Position numbers and translations under genes: made by a program. The notes below the pieces were generated by a model that made no database searches, was not told the origin of the DNA, and saw only the letters and a list, made by a program, of their open reading frames with translations. Positions 12,423 to 26,083 of a stretch of 64,000 bases of DNA are shown piece after piece. The number at the start of each line of letters is the position of its first letter. Positions within the stretch are counted from its first letter, which is position 1. Source of the DNA: Rhinopomastus cyanomelas (Eukaryota; Chordata; Aves; Bucerotiformes; Rhinopomastidae); assembly GCA_013400115.1 (NCBI GenBank), contig VXBP01003481.1, positions 157,678 to 221,677 on the forward strand, read 5' to 3'.

Positions 12423-12429
12423 TATAAAA
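12423..12429 (+). promoter_or_regulatory. TATA-box-like motif in the CpG island
   Basis: TATAAAA stands out in otherwise GC-rich sequence. If used, transcription would start near 12,453 and give a first exon of about 400 nt ending at the donor at 12,859/12,860. The start site itself cannot be read from sequence. Confidence 0.35.
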
Positions 12430-12452
12430 CCCCATTTGTTTACATTCCCTCC

Positions 12453-12859
12453 CCCACAACGGCCGGCGCCGCGGTGAGGGTGGCGGTAGCACCCGGACGG
12501 GCGGCAGCGGGAGGTTGGCGCGGTGGGTTGTGGGGGGGTCGGTCCGTCGGTCGGTGTTTGCGGACGAGGAGCAGGAGCCGGTGACGGCCGGCGGTAACAG
12601 GACAGGACCTTCCCCGCGATGCGGAGCGGCACGGCCGCCTCATCACGTTTTGTCGCCGGGTTCGGGAGCTGGACGGGTGGGTTAGGGGGAAGGAGCGGGT
12701 GGGTCGTCGGGTGGATCGTCAGAAGACGGGGGAGGTGGGCACGGACGCCCCTCTCACCGCCTTCCATCCGCCGAGGCAGCGGAGCACAAGGAGGCGCCGC
12801 GGCCTTGGCGCAGCCCCTCCACCCCCCTCCATGCTGCTCCCAAGTCGACCATGCGGCAG
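12453..12859 (+). other. SLC39A10: putative SLC39A10 exon 1 (5' UTR)
   Basis: The 3' boundary is a good donor, CAG|GTAAAT, at 12,859/12,860. The 5' boundary is only inferred from the TATA motif. A competing donor, GCG|GTGAGG, exists at 12,473/12,474. The exon contains an ATG at 12,851 that would be in frame with the main start after splicing to 28,328 (see findings). Confidence 0.4.
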
Positions 12860-15800
12860 GTAAATCCCCCGCTCCCCCTTCCCTCCGTAACGAGGGAACC
12901 GGGACTTGGCGCCGCGGGGAGGCCGCTTTGGGTGCAGAGGAAAAAAAGAAATTGGGGGGGGGGGTGGCGGCTGGGCCAGGAGCAGGCCGGGTCTGCAGGG
13001 ATCGGTCCTCGGCGGCCGCTCTCCCGTTGCCTCCCGCACCCTGAGCGCTCGGAGAGGGCTTGGCCACGTGGAGGCCGCGGTGTAGGCAGAACGGCCTGCC
13101 CCTTGCCGTGGGAGCCGCCGAGCGGGGCCCAGCGCCGGCGCTGTCTCCGTGAAGGACTTTCCTAGTGTGTTTCTGTATTTCCGTGGGGTATGAACAAGGC
13201 ACGCAACTAATTTTTACTTGGCTGGACGTTCCCTGTTAGCATTAGGAACTGCCCTGGGCCGTACTTGCACATAAGCTTAAACAAAGGTAGGAGAGGGGCA
13301 GGAGGTCCTGTCACTAGCTGTAGTAGGCACGCAGGAATAACAAGTGAAAAGGAAGTGATTTCATTGTTTTCAGCTGTTTCTGCTGCTTATGCTGCATCCT
13401 CTGAAAATGTATACTTAAAAGTTGAAACTTCGGAATAAAATCACTTTTCAAAAATGTTATCTTTGTCTTTCTTGGTGGGGGAGGCCTTGTGTAGAGTGTT
13501 AGCTTAGACCTTAGCCTCTGAGCAGGAGCTGTCTGAGTGAAAAGTGTTTCTGCTTTCTGGCACCCTATAAGCATATCTCTTTAAGTAACTAATTTAATTG
13601 GTTTTTAGTAAAATGGGATGTCATACCACAGTAGCAAGGGAACCTGTCATATGTGAAGACTGATAGAGCACTGAGAAATGCACATTGGAAGGCCTGGTAG
13701 TTTTCAAAAATTCAGGAGTGATTGCCATCTCGTTAAAAGAAGTAATTCTTGGGGTGTTCTAACGAGTGCGTTTTAGTATCCCTTTGGGTTGTAGTAACTG
13801 ACAGAAAAAACTACTGCAGTACAAAACAAGGTTAGGTTTTAAGCATGTTAATAGAGAACACACGTGGAATTTTCTTAACCCAATAAGAAATTAGACTTCT
13901 TAATAGTTGTTAGGCTGACACTCGGGTGTAATAATGTAAGAAAATTACCTGAAAATGTTTGATGGTTCATGTGAGCATTAAGAACAACGTGGGTATAGAC
14001 TTTCCTAACTAGATTTATGTTCTGAACTGCTCAAATGGAGTTGGTGGTGTCCTGTAGCACTTCTGAAACAGCTTTCAGTACTCATGCTTGAGGAAGAAGA
14101 CTGCTGCCATGTGATCTTATTCCTGAAAGATAGTAGGGCCTGTATAGACTGTAAGTGAATTGTTTTATGAGATGAATAGTGTGTTCCACGTGGTGTTGTG
14201 CCTTAGTGTACACAGAAGGTGGGTGTAGGATCATATGCGGTTGCCTATCTGGAATGGGCAGTGTGAAAGGAGAGTCTCCCTACATTAAAAAAAAACAATC
14301 TAAAGCAGTGAGGTTTGGTTAAAGTCCACTTTCATGTAGTTCTTTGTACTTCCAAGGTTGGCAGAACAAAAACCAGGTTCTAAGGTTGGACTGTGTATCA
14401 AGTCAGTCATAAAATGCAGTTATGGAAAAGTTGTGGTTTAAAATGGCAAATCTGCTCACAGACTTACCTGTCTAAACATTCATTTCTCATGTTAAAAAAT
14501 AAATGCAGAGAAGTTGGATTATCAGGGCTGTTCACTCATCATTCTGTAAAGTTTAGTTAGAACAAATCGTGATGCTGACCTTCATCTGCTACAGTACTTG
14601 GAAATGCTTTTCAGGTGATCTCAAACTAAGATTTATGTGACATAACCATCTTCTAGAGTTACTTGAGAAGTCAACAGGAGGGTACTGAGTAACATACACT
14701 TGGACTGGGTACATAATAAACCATTCCTTCTGAATATTTGCTGGAAACTCATGGTGTTTGGTTTAAACAAATAAATGTACACATGCAAGAAATGCACACA
14801 CCTGTAATTTAGATACTTCTATACATGATGTTTTCTGCAAAGCAATGGCTGATTTGAAGAAACTTTTAAGTAGTGCTCAGTTCACATGGACTTCAAGCCT
14901 TGGGTGTATGTAGTCCCAAAGGGAGTATGCTTGGACTTGTTTGCTTTGTCTGTCTAGTTTTAGTGTCGTTTGATCATGGTTGTGCCTATTGTAATGACTG
15001 ACATTCCTGTCTCTGTCCCAGTTTTTATAGAAGTGGAAGTTTATTTTGAATGTATGATGGGCGCTTGATAAAACACTGAGAAGAAAGAAATCGGCCTGGA
15101 TTTGGAAGCACTTAGATGTTTTCATCAGAAGGAATTACTAAATTCACATTCCACACCCTACTTAAAAGCTAAGCCTCATGAAAGTTTTCCTGTAGGTGAA
15201 GCTTTGGTCTTTAACTGTGGTGAAACTTAGCGGAAGGATCATGGCATTTTTACAGTTATTCAAAATCAGGGATGGGCAGGCGTAGTCATGAGTGCCAACA
15301 ATGAAAGTGGTAGAACAAGGAAACCTCAATTTTACTCGCAGTTTGACCATCAGACATCAGAACACTGGTGTATAGCATGTTATTTTGTAGCGTGTTTTCT
15401 GAATCATCACTGTAGGTATCTTTTAACAAATCTAAAGATACCATTATGAGTTTCAAAGGTAAGCTTAATTGCAGTTCTTCTGTCTCTTCTGTACATATGC
15501 TTTCCAGAGTGAAGGTTACAATTTATACCATTTGGGAAGCAATCAGTATAACTTCCTGTTCCTCCAGCTTAATTTAGAGAGCAATTATTTGAAACAATTT
15601 TATAATCTGAAAAGTATTCGACTTTGAGGGTGGGCTACTGGAGTTATCTTCAATGAGAGCTAGTAATTGCAGCTTGCTGGTAAAGGCCTGAAGTAACATC
15701 TGATGCAGAAAGAATTTGGATTGGTTTGAGGTAATTCTTAAATTGAACGGAGCTATTATTTGAAATGCACCTAATAAGGTCTGTTAAGGAAATGGTTACC

Positions 15801-18800
15801 AATTAGGCAAAGCTAATTAAAACAATGTATGTAAGTTTCAAAACCTGCCTGAAATGCTGGAAACCATGCCTGCCTACATTATAATCTAAAGCAAAGAAAG
15901 GTATGTGCTGCTCAGTCCACCCACCTGTTCATAGTATTTTATGTGCCACTGCATCAGTGCCATTTCTCCAGTTTTTTAGATGTAGCAAAAACCCGAGGAG
16001 TAAAGTTTAAAAAGCAGTTATTTGAAGTCACTTGTATTTTGTTACCTCTTGTGGTAATCCAAACCCTCTACAGGTTTTAATACCCCAGAAGCTGGAAGCC
16101 AGTGTGAAAGACTGAGAGTATGATGGTTTCCTGATGGCAGTCTTAAAAGCTGATGAGATGGGATGTTGAAATTTTATGTGGGGTGTTGTACCCATGCTGG
16201 AGGACACAGTTCAATACACTGGAAATGTTCTCATCTAGGTATCACATTGTGCTCCTTCATCTCCTCTCTTTTTGACTGCTTTGTCTGTTGCTGCAGAGGA
16301 GGAATGACTCAGCTCTTCTCTTTTATTCTCTCTCTGCTTCCAGTGACCTAGGAGTTTCATTCTCATCTGGCTGTCAGCATCTCTATAGCTTGCAGTTTTC
16401 AGAAGCAGTAGCACAAGAATGAAGGAAAACTGCATTTACTAACTCAAGATTACACTGGTGCTGGATCTGTTACAGAACTGCTGCTGCACTGGCAGTATAG
16501 AGCCTGAATGTAGGTGTATTTGTCTGTTACTGCTATAGAAACATACCTCTCTTTTTCTTCTCTGTTGCCAGTCACATAATCTAAGTATGAAAGTATTAAA
16601 TTTGAACAAAATGTGAACTGTTAATGAGAGAGGAGTTAGCTCTACAGCCTGTGAATTGTTCAGAGGTAAAGCAGCTTGCTCAGTGCTTAGGTGACAATGA
16701 CTGACTTTAGGAGTCATTGCTACTGGGCAGCTAAACTGTTCTAGAATTGAGATCAAGGCTGGAAGTAAATTAATAACTGATCGTGTCTGAAACTCATTAA
16801 TCAAATGAAGCCTTGTAAAAGTATTCCAGTGGCTAGACTTTCAGTATGATAAAATGCACATAGGAGAGAAAGAGCCCTTCAGATTAAGAATGTGTGAATG
16901 ATGTTTGGTGCGAGTTTGCTGGTTTTGCATAAAATTATAAATATTCTCAACAGAGACTTTGTGCATTGTTTCTGCATGTAGGCTGTAAACACGATAGAAA
17001 TAGTCTCCCAGATAAGTGCTGCTGTACAGTTCCTATCTAAAGGCTGATATCTCAAGATTACCTGGCCTCCTAGTACTAGATTCATAAACTGATCTTTGTG
17101 CATTTTTATTACACCTGTGGTTTTTATTACTTCAGTGTGATGGTTATGATGGACAAAAGAATACCTTCAATTCTGAAGGATAACTATAAATAGCAGCTGA
17201 TTTACAGCTGGTGATAAGGTGTCTATAAATGATTCCTCCTCTAACCAAGCTAATTGCTGATAATGATCGTTATCATGCAGCCATAGTGAGGTTGGACTAC
17301 CAAGGCAAAACTGTGCAATCTCCACAGTTGTCTCCTGGTAATAGTGTTACTCTACTAGTAACTCTACCAGTGATTGAGTAACGAGTATTTTTGTTAATAC
17401 TGACTTGCATTTGAAGTAGGACTGAGTAGCACTATATCCCAGGATGACTGCTTCTAAAATTGTTCATGACAGTAACCATGTGTTGTTTGTACAACTGAAA
17501 GATTAGTTTGATTCACCTTGCAAAACAGCTAATGATGGGACAGCAGAGTGTTTCCTGTAGGGGTTAGTGAGCAGGTATGCCTCTGACTAAGTCTTACTTT
17601 GGTACTGCAGACACCACTTCATCCATACATGCAAAGCAGCCCAGAGCAGTTTCTTTACAGTCAAGTGGAATATCATACCTCACGTTTTAACTGATGATTA
17701 TGTTGTTTCTCAAGGCTCTGTGCAATTTCTGGAATCTGTTAGTGTAAAGATAGACCTCCTTTCATCAAGGCTCCACTGTCTTGATAAGTACTTTCACTCC
17801 ATAAAATGAAAACCATTTAGGCCATATTTGTGTTGCGTTTTATTTGTGTAAAGACAATATCTTAGCCTAAAAAGTGCAATTAGAAATTGTACCAGTTTAC
17901 ATTAAAACTTAAGAAATGGGTTCCTTGGCTGCAGTCCAAATAACAGGGTAGCCTTGGATTGCTGCATTTTTAGGCTAAAAATGAAATACTCTGATTTGTT
18001 TGGTGCCTGATGAGGTATGTAAACAAGATAGGCTTTCTGTCATTCCTGTTCTGAACTGTGTATTGAGGCAATTCTCCGGCAGAATCATATTAACAGTGTT
18101 CAAATCATCCAGTCACTCTCAACTTGTGCCATAGAGATACTAAACAGACAGTAGTTGCACAAAATATCATGTATATGCAGGATTTCTCTCTTTACCCTAA
18201 GGTGCACGTAGCTAATTGTTTAATGCTTGTAATACGTTGTAGACTTCTGCTTTGTCTGCATGTTACCAAAGAAAAACTGCCTCAGTTTCCTACCATCCTG
18301 AAACTTACTGTTTTACACAGTTACTCTCGTTGTACTGCAGATAAGAGATTCATTTTTGTAGAGTATGTAGCCTAAATTTACACATCTGCATCCTGCAAGG
18401 TGAGGTCCAGACTCCCAGCAGAAGTTAATTTTTAGCTGCTCTGGGCAAAATTTTTTGTGCTGGCTTTTGCTACCTGTGTATGTTCAGTATTAGGGAGAAG
18501 AATGTGAGGGGTTTATGCTGACTCTTAAAAGTGGAGTATGATGAGGTTCTTTAATAAGAACACATCAACTGTAGCTAGTTGTTATTACTCCTGTTTTCTC
18601 TGATGCTTTGGAATAAGACAACCCACTGCTGTTGAATTCTTACTAATAAAGTTAAAAAAGGCAAGTTATCACTTAATGAGGGCGTATTCTGAGATTCTAC
18701 AAATTACTGGAATTTTTCTGTAGTTTATTTGTTGACAAGTCAAGAATGTGGACATGAAAAGTGAAGGATGAATGATTTTTTGAGAGTATTTTATAAAAAA

Positions 18801-21486
18801 AAACTTTGAAGTGAAACACTGAGAGGAGTCCATGTGCTTGCAATAACAGTAATGCACGTGAACCAGGGAAACTGACTTCTTTTTTGCTGAATTTTTGCCC
18901 GTGTCTTATCAAATATGTTGTAGCAATTGCAAGCAGTGATTGAGTAATAGTGAAATTCTGAAAGGGTACCTCATATGTTCTGCTGTTTTCTAGGCTGTAC
19001 AAGTAGTTATGATGTGCTTTGGTTTTACTTTTCTTGATAATGAAGTGAGCTCTTTGACATTTCTCCCTCACAGTCCTATTACTAGAAATACTTTTTCTAA
19101 TGCTACCGTTGCATTGTAAAAATCAAAGCAGAATACTAGAAAGTAAATGTAGCTTAATCAGAAATTTATATGCTAGGACACAGCCTGTTTTTCAAGTCAC
19201 TAGATACCAAATGACTGAAAAGAACCCAAGGATTCACAAGAAACCTGTGGATCTAGAAATGAGTAAAGCCTCGGGCATAACAGCACGCAGATGTTCAGGT
19301 GTCTTCGGCTGTGGTTAACTGGAATCAAAAGTTTGTTCTCAGGGTTAAACTCCTGTACTGTTGATGCTTAAGGGTATTTTAAACTGAGCTATTGTGTTAA
19401 AAATAACAAGTTTGGAGGCATAGATGGCAGTTACGTAGACGTAACCGTCTTCATTCTTAACTGGTTCTTCCAGTGGATTTAAATTTTGCTGATGTGTATC
19501 AGTTTGATAGATTCCTGTCAATTTACCCTGTGGTTTGAGCCATCTTTTACCACAAGTTTGCTCTGTAGCCTGTTAATGACTTAGATCATAGCTTTGAACT
19601 AGGAGAGTTGTAATTGGCTTGGTGTGTAAACATGATCGCATCATGCATTTACTCTGGGCAGCTTTAACCACAGTCAGCTCCTTTGGAAGGGGATGATGTA
19701 CTGCCAGTGACAGTAGCAAAAGGAGAGGGAAGGAGAGTGTTTTTAACAGATAATGTTGACTCCAATATCCCTAGAATAATAAGGCATTTGTTACAGAAAA
19801 TCACATTTACATTCTGTTAATCTTTAATATTTTTTAAGTCGAACCTGTGAAACAGTGGTTACAACTGACTATTGACCTTTTGGTTTTAGGGTCCAGCGTT
19901 CATCTTGTTTTCAGCTGCATGTGGCAAAGAGCATAAAAAAAATCATTCCCAGAGATCTGTGGCAATAATCTAATTATTATAATTTCAGTGGTACGCTGCT
20001 GGACAATTTCTGTTTGTCAGAAAGGGGAAAGACCTACAAATATTTTATATCAGCTTCTGCAGAATATGCCTAGTCAAGATGGTCTCCTCAAAATACTGGA
20101 TTTATTCCAAGATAAATTTACCAAGCACTCATGTTGCACGTTAGAGACAGCAAGTAGTTCCTTTCTTTTTGTTTTAATAGCTGTTTCTTGTGCCATAGTG
20201 TGGCATTAGAAAAAAAATTCTACAATTTCAAGTATAGTAAAAGTTACAATAGTTTTGTTTCCCTGCTAATTAACTAAAATTAACAGGTTTCATCTAATTG
20301 TGAGGATGTATCAAACAAGTGGGTTAATGATAAAAAGTGCTCTTTCATTACAGAAGTGGATTGTAGAAATTACAGAGAGCCTTGAGAAGTAAATGTAAAC
20401 CATGTAAAATGAGGAAAGCCCCCGTAACAAGGGAGGAGAATAATCAGTGAAGATGAAGAAATGTCACTGATCCAAGAAGTGACACGGGAAATACTACTGT
20501 CCTAGTGATCCCACCAAGAGTGGTTGGTGACCACACTATTATTGAACTGGCATCCATACTTCAGGAAAGGGCCTGGAAAAGGATCGTGTCTATTAGAGTT
20601 GCTGTTAAAGCCAGGAACTGACACTAGATCAAATTGTAATGCTGCACAACTTAGTCTAGATTGAAGGAGGATGTATCTAGTTGTAATGTAGTGGTAGGAA
20701 AACTGGTAATGCAGTCTCACTTTCCATCGTACCTGTCCTTGCTTTTATGTGTTGCTGTTACAGCATACCTGCTACCCGCACTTGCAAGGTGATGGCATAG
20801 TACAGATTCATAATGGTATTTGTAAGAGTTCCATTTTTACCCAACATTATTTCTCATTTAATTGGCTAAGAAGACATCCCTACTTGCATTTCAAATTAAG
20901 ACTAAGGATTGTGCTTCTTTACCTCCATACCCCTTTGCTGCTGCTAGTCTTGCAGCAAGAGTAATGCTGGACATCGAATACTACACTTTGATTCATTACC
21001 TTAAAGTTGTGTCCCTTCAAATTTGCTTCAGTACCTAGTTAGAAAAGGTCAGTGCTTTGTGGAAAATGATATTTGAAGCCAAGTCAGTATTTGCCTCCGT
21101 TTGAATGATTGCCTCAGTCATCACTCAGATGTGTAATGGGTGGCTACATAGATCTGTAACGAAAATCTGGGCTAAAATAAATGAGAGCTAGCAAGCGTGG
21201 CAGTGCCTGCTGAGGTCTTCTTACTTGGGATTTGATGGAAATTTCACATTTGGGTTCAGGTGGGCGTTCTCGTGGCAGGTCTGCCTGTTGAAATACGTAC
21301 AAGTAGTTTATGTCACATAGCAGGCTGGTGAAGTGTTTCCTCTGAATCTGCTGAGATGTCTTTATGAACATTTTGTCTCACACGGTTATTAAATGTAGAT
21401 GCTTTGGGAGTCCACTAGCTCAGGATGTGAGTGCTTCTAGTAGTTACATGTTGTCTCACAAATTTCCTTTGCACCCGTAGGAAAAC

Positions 21487-21824
21487 TGTTGTGGAACACC
21501 CCTATGAGGACAGGCCAAGACAGTTGAGTTTGTTCATTCTGGAGAAGAAAGATAGGGACAGTCTTTTTCGCAAGACCTGTTGCAACAGGAGGGGAGATAC
21601 AGGGCATAAGGAAGACATTTGTAACAGCAAAGGTGGTGAAATTCTGGAACAGGTTGCCCAGAGAGGTGATAGAAGTCCCACCCCTGGAAACATTTAAGGC
21701 CATGTTAGATGGGGCTCTGGGCAACATGTGTGAAGATGTCCCTGCATACTGCAAGGGGGTTGGGTGAGATGATCTATGAAGGTCCTTTCCAACCAGAAAC
21801 ATTCTACAATTCTATGATTCTCAC
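21487..21824 (+). mobile_element. CR1 LINE 3' end
   Basis: The copy is in sense orientation in SLC39A10 intron 1. It shows ORF2-end remnants (cctatgaggacaggccaaga, ctggagaagaaagatagg, ggaacaggttgcccagagag) and the tail (gatggggctctgggcaacat, gggttgggtgagatgatcta). It ends in cattctacaattctatgatt. Frameshifts disrupt the coding part. Confidence 0.9.
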
Positions 21825-24603
21825 ATAAGAAGAGTAGTTGTTCTCTTGGTTTGTACTTTGACAGAATGAATTTGCTAAGAATTGGAATGGCATGTTGACA
21901 GAGTGCCTTATAAAAGTCTGTAATAGTGGCTCATGAATTAAATCTACCTAAAAATATAGATTTGAAGCAGTGGTGTGTGCTGTCAAGTACAAAAGTTTAT
22001 AATCTCTAAATCTGAAAAACAGATTTTAATAATCATAACCACCAGGCAATAATGTGACTTCATGTGCCTTAGTCTTCTTTGTCAATGGACATTTATACTT
22101 GATAGGGTTTATAAATGATTTTTATTTAAAATATATAGGCCATCAGCCTAACAGCAGACATGCAAAACCCTTTGTGGATTGTAGCTCCGATAGAGGGGTG
22201 GTTTTTGTGACAGTGTGGGAGTTAAACACATATCAAAGACTTGCCTTTGGTGCCTGTTAGCACACGGCCAGTTTTGTAACACAGCACAAGACTGAGGAGG
22301 TGCAGTGCTTTACATTACAGGAAGAATAAAAACACTGCAGCTGGGTTTAATACTGTTGCAAAGATTAAATTCTGTGTTGAAGGGAAAGTTACAGAAATCA
22401 CACCCAAAAGGCTTTCGATGGGAAGTCTCTCTGCTGCTGTTCCCTCAATATTACTTGAGAACATTTGGATGTGGACAGTTGTTTCGTTTGTGCTGTGGAC
22501 AAAACACTGTTCACCTCGTGTAGCCACCAATAGCAAGATTGCTCTTCTTTTAGTGAAGATTGTGGTGTTTGTGCAGCTGCACAGTGAACCAGATAGGAAA
22601 ACTGACCTCTCTTGAAAATAATCTTTTGTTTTCTTTCTCTACATTATTTTTCAGCGGAATCTAATTGTACAGCTGCACAGCGAACAGGTCAGCAAACAAA
22701 TGTGCTGGTGTACAAAAATGGTTTTGTGGGAATGAATGGATGTAAAATAAAGGGGCAGTGGGGCAGGACCAGTGCTTTAAGAGCAACACTGTCTTAAAAT
22801 ATTTGTTGAACTTCAGCCTCAGTTCTAAAAAAAACCCATTTGCTTACTTTCAGTAGAAAAGTCACCATTTCAGGTATTTAATTCTTAAAAGCATGAGTGT
22901 CCTACTTAATAGGACCTAACTGAGCTGTAGAATATTGGCACAAAATCAAACCAACTCCACTACAGTTTTGTGCATTAATAGGTGTTTTATGGGCTATATA
23001 CAGTTTATATATGAAAGACTGGGAATTAATTCTTGGCAAGCAGAGCCAATATTTACAGAACTTCCAGCTGTTTGAATGTGTTTATGTGCTCTTGAGCTCG
23101 GAGAAGGATCCTGTGCTCAGCAATTTCTTCCAAACGACTGCCTTTCATTTTCCATTTCAAAATAAAACGAATGCCCCGCTTTGGATAACTGAGCTAGTAG
23201 GCTGCTACTGCATGAGTTTAGGATCGTTTTCTTGGGTTTTGGGGATTTGCCATTTCAAATACTTCACATTTGAAGGTTTTAAAAAAGTTTTTCTGATGTG
23301 TTCAGTTATGCATAAGTGCTTTCTGCACTTTTTAAGGCTTGTCTGGTGTTAACTGAGCAAATATGGCTCAGATCAGTTAGATAAGGGTCTGTTCATACCA
23401 AGTGCCCCTCCTACTGGGCTGCAGATTTTCAAATGAATGAGTTTTACTTAAATCCGCAAACGTGCTTCACTGAAAGCGAAGAAGGAAGAAATTAACAGGA
23501 GATGGGTGAGAACTAAAGTTAGAAATTGTTAATTGTGCCTTTTTGGAGCTGTAGCATGTTTTCCTGTTTGAATATCCAGAAGCTCAATTTTCAGGGATTG
23601 TAAGAAAATCTGTCTTGATATAGTCAGTAGCTTTATTTCAAGAGATGTTTGTCTTCTCCTTTGAAAATGTGGCAATGTCTTGCATTGCTCAGGAGTTCTT
23701 AATAGAAATTAATTACATGAGTGCTTAACTTTTCAGTACTGAATGAGGAGACCATCTTAGTTTGATAGGTCACTTTGTGTTTATTCTGTCTGTTCTCAGT
23801 TCTGCCTTGACTGAGCATGTGATTGAGTTTTTTGTTTCTGGTTGCTGGTGCAAAGACACTTTATGCATTGTGGCATTCAAGTCAACTACCTGGAGGAGTC
23901 AAAAGATGTGTTTTCTAAAACTTCTTCTGCAGATAGAAAAAAAGTTAAAAAAGCAGCAGAAGTTTCTTCAGAGAAATCAAGGAAAAAAGGTTGAGCAAAA
24001 AAGAGACAGAAACTAAGATAATTTGGGGAGGAGCATGGGAAGGGGAGAAACCCAGTGCATTTATGTTACAAATATTTCAGGTTATTAAAATTGCTTAAAG
24101 CAGACAGGGAAAAGGGTGGGAGGAAGAAAGCTGAGCACTTAAAGTATGTTAATCAATGGTATACACCAACAGAAAACACTTGTACGTAGGTTGCAAACCT
24201 TGGAATGATAGATGTAGCTTGGAGATGAGTTTGGGTTTTGTATTACCTGGTTATTTGAATCAACATTTGTTTTTTTAAGTAAAGCCTAACTGTCAAACGA
24301 GCTTTCTAATGATAAATAAACAAAAATGGCCCCCAGAATCATGTTCATATGCTTCAGATGAGGTCTTCTCAAAAGAAAGTGCTGTTAAAGAACAGCAAAT
24401 TAAATAGGCACTGTGGAGAAGCTTCAAGAATCCCAGGGAAACAATGAAAAAAGCTGTAAAACTAACTTTGATTCAAAAATACAATAGGCAGACACTTTTT
24501 TAGCATAGAGATACTGTGAGTTGTCCATAGAGAAAAGAGAACTCTGTGCTGACGTGCTGCTCAGGTACTTTGACTTCACACCTCTTGTTTAGAAACCTGT
24601 ATG

Positions 24604-24797
24604 CCCCCCCCCCCCATGGGGCTCTGGCCAGCCTGGTCTAGGGTGGGGTGTCCCTGCCTGTGCTGGGGTGGGATTGGAACTGGATGATGGCTGATTCTGA
24701 TTGCATGGCTTCTCCAGTGAGGTGAGCCTGCTCTGGCAGGGGGATTGGACTGGATGATCTTTTGGGGTCCCTTCCAATCCCTGATGATTCTATGTGT
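24604..24797 (+). mobile_element. CR1 LINE composite double tail, preceded by a C12 run
   Basis: This is the second copy of the composite tail seen at 3304-3583. The first tail type (ggctctggccagcctggtct ... gattctgatt) is joined at the same point to the second (ggcttctccagtgaggtgag, gcagggggattggactggat), ending near 24,797. The 5' truncation point abuts a run of 12 C at 24,604-24,615. Confidence 0.87.
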
Positions 24798-25403
24798 TCA
24801 GTGTGACTTGTGTGCGCTGCTGAAGGAGAAGAGATAGGGGACTCTGGCAGCACTGTATATGAGTTCTGAAATGCCAGTTGGGGTGGCAGAGCTGTTTGCC
24901 TTACCCACTGTAAATTTACTCATTCATTTTAACTTGGCAGCTTGAACTTAGGGTGGGGTTGTTGCACCGCGTGAGCGCGTTCGGAAAGATTTGTCCTTGT
25001 TCGCAGTGCAACTGAAGGTAGTAGGTGCTGTTATTGTTTGTTACCTGATACATGGCTAGGAGATGTTTTCTCTCCTGTGTGTCCCTGTTGAGTACCCAAT
25101 GATCCCTGGGCTCTGGAGGGAATGAGGGGAGGCAGCAAGGAATCGAATGAATGAATAAATTAGAGCAATAATAGTCAGAGTCTTTTTACACCTTGGCGTA
25201 GCCTTGTCCTTAGGCTGCCTTTCCATTTCTTTTGCAGTGACGCGAGACTCTTAGTGTTCTTATACTTAGATCAGCCATATACAGTTCAGTGCCACTGAAA
25301 CATATAAAACGGACTTTCCAAGTGTTTTCCCCCTATGGTTATCGCTCAACAGGTTAAAAATCACAACTATTTATAGTTACCTAGAGAATGATGTTTAAAA
25401 AGA

Positions 25404-25442
25404 AACAAATAATTCTTAATAATTACATAAGAATTATTTGTT
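25404..25442. repeat. perfect 15-bp inverted repeat with 9-nt loop
   Basis: The left arm aacaaataattctta (25,404-25,418) is exactly reverse-complementary to taagaattatttgtt (25,428-25,442). The loop between them is ataattaca. It is AT-rich and lies inside SLC39A10 intron 1. It could be a short MITE remnant or a chance AT palindrome. Confidence 0.7.
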
Positions 25443-26083
25443 GTTTATTATTATTAATTCTTTTGCTTTAAACTTTTTGTTATGGATGCGTTTGTTCCTT
25501 GGCCGTGTTTGTTCTGTAACAAGAGTTACAATAGAAGATCAGAAGATAAAATAATTGATTAGAAATACTGTGCTGGACTATTACTATTTTAATTGATTTT
25601 GTGACCGTTCTGATGCTGCTGAAATACCGCAGCTGAGCACTGAGTTGTGGTCGTAGCTTGCAAATTATTTTAACCATTAGGGCATGGAGAAAAGGTACCA
25701 TTCAAAGCTAAACACTGCAATTAGGGATGCATGACTAAAGTTTCAAAGTAATGTATTAGTAGTATTGTATGAGACAGTCACATGGAAAAGATCATGAGGT
25801 TGTGAAGAGGATTATGATCATGCTTTAGTCATGAATTTCCTGGGAGGGATGTATTAGCCTGGGTTGTGCTCTGCTGAAATGAGAGTGATTTCACTTCGCT
25901 TGTTGCGGTTATATTACCGTTATCGTGGCAAAAGAGAACAGGTATTCATCACTACAAAAATAGTATGCTTTGAGTAACTGAATTTAACTTCAACTCGAGC
26001 TACCATTTTCAGTACAGGGAAACTGAAGTTGAAAAGATACTGAACAATCTGCCGGGGCATTTCAGTGTGCCGCAGGTACTCAC

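Larger units (their letters stand above)
11848..13160 (+). promoter_or_regulatory. SLC39A10: CpG island promoter of SLC39A10
   Basis: GC content and CpG density jump here and fall again after about 13,160, the only strong island in the window. It lies upstream of the first SLC39A10 coding exon with no other gene between them, so it is inferred to be that gene's promoter. Candidate sites are a YY1-type ccgccatttt at about 12,146-12,155, many GC boxes, a TATAAAA at 12,423-12,429, and a metal-response core TGCACAC at 12,397-12,403. The long open frames on both strands in the island reflect GC-rich composition, not proteins. Confidence 0.8.

Noticed and set aside
11934..13202. A 422-codon minus-strand open frame and several shorter frames across the CpG island
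   Set aside because: The translations are Pro/Arg/Ala-rich with no domain signature. Several overlapping frames are open at once on both strands, which is the expected effect of high GC and few stop codons.
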